Source of the DNA: Bartonella sp. MM73XJBT.G
GTDB lineage: Bacteria > Pseudomonadota > Alphaproteobacteria > Rhizobiales > Rhizobiaceae
Assembly: GCF_028618435.1 (NCBI RefSeq)
Contig: NZ_JAQISW010000001.1
Coordinates: forward strand, 124,001 to 188,000
DNA: 64,000 nucleotides
Direction: 5' to 3'
Part shown: in pieces, positions 61,441 to 64,000 of the stretch
Numbering within the stretch: the first letter of the stretch is position 1
Layout of the letters: every line of letters begins with the position of its first letter
Translations under genes and position numbers: made by a program
The notes under the pieces: generated by a model
Told to the model about the DNA's origin: nothing
Database searches by the model: none
Seen by the model: only the letters and a program-made list of their open reading frames with translations

Positions 61441-62265
61441 TCACTTTCCTTCACGAAATCGTGATAAAAGTTCAAATATTGCCGCTGCAGTTTCTTCAAT
61501 AGAGCGCCTTGTGACATCAATAATAGGCCAATTAAAACGTTCGCAAATGCGTTTTGCATAGATTAATTCTTCAGCTATGTTGATACGATTTGTATAATTA
61601 TCAAGAGCAAAACCTTCTCCCAAATCACGATTTTGGCGAATATGTGAGATTCTTTCAGCTGAAGCAATTAAACCAATAATTAAAGAATTTTTTGCCTCTA
61701 AAAGGGATTCTGGCAAATCAATATTAGGAATAAGAGGAACATTTGCCGTTTTAATTCCACGATTTGCTAAGTAGATACTTGTTGGTGTTTTAGATGTCCT
61801 TGAAATTCCTACAAGAATTACATCCGCTTCAGATAAGCTACTGAAAGATTGTCCGTCATCATGCTCTATTGTAAAATCCAATGCCTCAATACGGCGAAAA
61901 TAATCTGCATTAAGATCATGTTGTGCACTCGCACGTAAGTGGGTTGGCATCCCAAGGTAAGATTGAAAAGCATTTAAAACAGGATGTAATATATCAATAT
62001 AAGGAACTTTTATTTTTTCGCATCTTTTTTGAAGAAGAAGTTTAAGTTTTTCATCAATTATTGTGTAAAGAACAATACCAGGCTCTTGTTGTATTTCATC
62101 AAGAGCTTTTTGTAACTGTATTTTATTACGAATCATAGGATAGATATGCTCTGTTGCCTGACTCGTTGTATACTGCGATGCTACAGCTCTTCCAACAGAA
62201 ATTAATGTTTCCCCGGTTGCATCAGAAAGCATGTGTAAATGAAAGAATTTTTTTTCTTTTGTCAC
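61441..62265 (-). CDS. ppsR: Pyruvate, water dikinase-type regulatory protein (kinase/pyrophosphorylase)
   Basis: A 274-residue DUF299 bifunctional regulator that phosphorylates and dephosphorylates a dikinase (PEP synthase or pyruvate, phosphate dikinase). The P-loop is LVGISRTSKTPTSIYLANRG (~145-164). The N-terminal HLHMLSDATGETL and C-terminal WPIIDVTRRSIEETAA blocks are family hallmarks. It starts with GTG 62265, with AAGGAG about 11 bases upstream. This is the RP001/CC0001-type gene that borders the replication origin in Rickettsia and Caulobacter. Which dikinase it controls cannot be told from the window. Confidence 0.92.
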   Translation of the reverse strand: MTKEKKFFHLHMLSDATGETLISVGRAVASQYTTSQATEHIYPMIRNKIQLQKALDEIQQEPGIVLYTIIDEKLKLLLQKRCEKIKVPYIDILHPVLNAFQSYLGMPTHLRASAQHDLNADYFRRIEALDFTIEHDDGQSFSSLSEADVILVGISRTSKTPTSIYLANRGIKTANVPLIPNIDLPESLLEAKNSLIIGLIASAERISHIRQNRDLGEGFALDNYTNRINIAEELIYAKRICERFNWPIIDVTRRSIEETAAAIFELLSRFREGK

Positions 62266-62820
62266 AAAAATTTTAACTCCTTGTTAAGACATGTGCATAT
62301 ATCCTTAGCCTTTTTTATAAAACTAAAATTTAGAAAAAATCTTCCATTATTATACACAGATAAATCCCTTGTGATAATCTAAAACCTCTTTTAAGAGAAA
62401 AGAGGGGATAACACCTTTAAGAGAGTGTTATTTTTATCTTTTTTTTCTTCTCTTTTGTGGATAAAATTGAGGATAAATAAAGTGTAAATAATAATTCACA
62501 CTAAACACAGTTTTAAATAAAAAGAATCCTTTTTATAATATAAATTTATTAATAAAAAATTCTGTAAAAAATACTCTTGAATGGTACTTAATGAATGCTA
62601 TAAGTTAAAATCATATTTTTTATAGGATAATTAGAGATTATATCGAATTTTGTATTTTTATATAATATTCTTAATATTACACGAATAAATTTCATATAAA
62701 TGGTACTTGCAGATTAAAGAAATTGAGTGTAAAATGTTTTTTTCTTGAGAATATTTCGTTCTATAAAATCTCCATAAATTGTTCAAGGTAATTCTCTCCT
62801 TAATTTAAAGAGCATATTTC
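62266..62820. other. Candidate chromosomal replication origin
   Basis: 555 bp between divergent ppsR and rho. Seen: perfect DnaA boxes TTATACACA (62350-62358) and, on the other strand, TTATCCACA (62456-62464); one-mismatch boxes at 62468-62476 and 62492-62500; a GANTC site (62524-62528); a dyad ATAACAC/GTGTTAT (62408-62431); and a long AT-only-like tract from about 62,505 to 62,700. Known: the origin lies between hemE and the ppsR-type gene in Caulobacter and Rickettsia. hemE is absent here, so rho has become the neighbour. The promoters for ppsR and rho also lie in it. Confidence 0.7.
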
Positions 62821-64000
62821 ATGCAAAAAATGAAACTACAAGAACTTAAAAGTAAAAATCCTGTTGAACTTGTTTCTTTTGCTGAAACATTAGAAGTTGA
62901 AAATGCTTCCCTGATGCGTAAACAAGAATTAATGTTCGCTATCTTGAAAAAACTAGCTCTACAAGATGTAGAAATTATAGGAGAAGGTGTTGTTGAAGTT
63001 TTGCAAGATGGATTTGGATTTTTGCGGTCTGCTGATGCTAATTATCTTCCTGGACCTGATGATATTTATCTTTCACCTGCGCAAATTCAGTCATTTTCTT
63101 TAAAAACTGGCGATACCATTGAAGGTCCTATACGGAGTCCAAAAGAAGGGGAACGTTATTTTGCTCTTCTTAAAATTAATACCATTAATTTTGAAAAACC
63201 TGAAAAAATTCGTTATAAAATTCACTTTGATAATCTTACACCTCTTTATTCAAATGAGCGTTTCCAAATGGAAATACAAGACCCTACAGAAAAGGATATG
63301 TCATCGCGTGTGATTGATTTGATATCTCCATTGGGAAAAGGACAAAGAGGATTAATTGTTGCACCACCTCGTACGGGAAAAACAGTTCTCCTTCAAAATA
63401 TTGCTCATTCTATTACGACTAATCATCCTGAATGTTATCTTATCGTCCTTTTAATTGATGAACGGCCAGAAGAAGTTACCGATATGCAGCGTTCTGTAAA
63501 AGGAGAAGTTGTTTCTTCTACTTTTGATGAACCAGCAATACGTCATGTACAGGTTGCTGAAATGGTTATAGAAAAAGCCAAACGCCTCGTTGAATATGGT
63601 CGTGATGTTGTTATTCTTCTTGATTCTATTACACGTTTGGGGCGTGCCTATAATACGGTTGTTCCTTCCTCTGGTAAGGTTTTAACAGGTGGTGTGGATG
63701 CAAATGCTCTACAGCGTCCTAAACGTTTTTTTGGTGCAGCGCGCAATATTGAAGAAGGTGGGTCTTTAACTATTATTGCTACAGCTTTGATTGATACCGG
63801 TAGTCGTATGGATGAGGTTATTTTCGAAGAATTTAAAGGAACAGGTAATTCGGAAATCGTTCTTGATCGTAAAGTTGCTGATAAGCGTATTTTTCCTGCT
63901 ATGGATATTTTGAAGTCAGGAACACGTAAGGAAGAGCTTTTAGTAGCACGGCAAGATTTACATAAAATTTTCGTACTTCGTCGTATTTTAGCACCTATGA
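62821..64000 (+). CDS. rho: Transcription termination factor Rho (3' end outside window)
   Basis: The first 393 codons of Rho, the hexameric RNA helicase that ends transcription at unstructured, C-rich sites; about 25-30 codons remain outside the window. The N-terminal Rho_N helices ([19 protein letters not shown]) lead to the RNA-binding cold-shock domain [19 protein letters not shown] and [16 protein letters not shown]. Next come the ATPase: Walker [19 protein letters not shown] (~180-197), [13 protein letters not shown], Walker [18 protein letters not shown] and the Q-loop region [20 protein letters not shown]. The start ATG has only a weak AAAGAG site. No frameshift in the visible part. 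Confidence 0.96.
   Translation, partial: MQKMKLQELKSKNPVELVSFAETLEVENASLMRKQELMFAILKKLALQDVEIIGEGVVEVLQDGFGFLRSADANYLPGPDDIYLSPAQIQSFSLKTGDTIEGPIRSPKEGERYFALLKINTINFEKPEKIRYKIHFDNLTPLYSNERFQMEIQDPTEKDMSSRVIDLISPLGKGQRGLIVAPPRTGKTVLLQNIAHSITTNHPECYLIVLLIDERPEEVTDMQRSVKGEVVSSTFDEPAIRHVQVAEMVIEKAKRLVEYGRDVVILLDSITRLGRAYNTVVPSSGKVLTGGVDANALQRPKRFFGAARNIEEGGSLTIIATALIDTGSRMDEVIFEEFKGTGNSEIVLDRKVADKRIFPAMDILKSGTRKEELLVARQDLHKIFVLRRILAPM

Noticed and set aside
62408-62431. ATAACAC/GTGTTAT dyad as a terminator
   Set aside because: No plus-strand gene precedes it; it is more likely part of the origin region or chance.

Overview
The window reads as a stretch of chromosome from an AT-rich, genome-reduced alphaproteobacterium of the order Hyphomicrobiales (Rhizobiales), most likely a Bartonella. 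The evidence is the gene neighbourhoods (ahcY-PAS kinase-tsaE, addB-addA-trxA, accD-folC, lptC-lptA-lptB with ptsN, rlmN next to an IalB-family gene, ppsR-maf-aroE-coaE-dnaQ), class I lysyl-tRNA synthetase, alphaproteobacterial AddAB, and many long gene-free gaps filled with decaying sequence. Genus is inferred from protein style and context; no rRNA or species marker is present. I saw no tRNA, rRNA, CRISPR array, prophage or intact insertion sequence.

Layout. 1-7.6 kb: decayed left end, then tamA-tamB on the minus strand (outer-membrane assembly). 8-10.5 kb: comM (+) convergent with a transporter-type solute-binding protein. 11-17.5 kb (+): gyrB, ubiE-ubiB (quinone synthesis) and coaBC, which carries an unusual FitA-like ribbon-helix-helix head. 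17.5-20.4 kb: two ~1 kb gaps around an EI24/CysZ-like membrane protein. 20.4-28.6 kb (+): accD-folC, an NDUFA9-like SDR protein, ahcY, a PAS sensor kinase and tsaE. 28.8-41.3 kb (-): trxA, addA-addB, prfC-lysS, argG. 41.5-49 kb: a LysE-type exporter, then on the minus strand rlmN, an IalB-family secreted protein, ptsN and the LPS-export set lptB/lptA/lptC. 49-55.4 kb (+): ihfB-lapA-like, two RNA methyltransferases overlapping into lspA, a Bax inhibitor-1 family protein and an EEP-family hydrolase. 55.4-62.3 kb (-): polA, dnaQ, coaE, aroE, maf, ppsR. 62.8 kb to the edge (+): rho, truncated by the window.

The gap between ppsR and rho (62,266-62,820) is the best candidate for the chromosomal replication origin. 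It has two perfect DnaA boxes, an AT-rich tract and genes diverging from it, and it sits beside the ppsR/RP001-type gene that flanks the origin in other alphaproteobacteria. hemE, the usual partner on the other side, is absent, which fits a heme auxotroph.

Other main observations: a family of at least seven degenerate repeats of roughly 70-450 bp lying only in the long gaps; a candidate small RNA with a strong terminator between polA and dnaQ; an AccD that has lost every zinc-ribbon cysteine; a 30-nt near-copy of the sensor kinase gene between tsaE and trxA; and gaps where relatives carry rpoN/hpf, trp genes, or amgK/murU-like genes.
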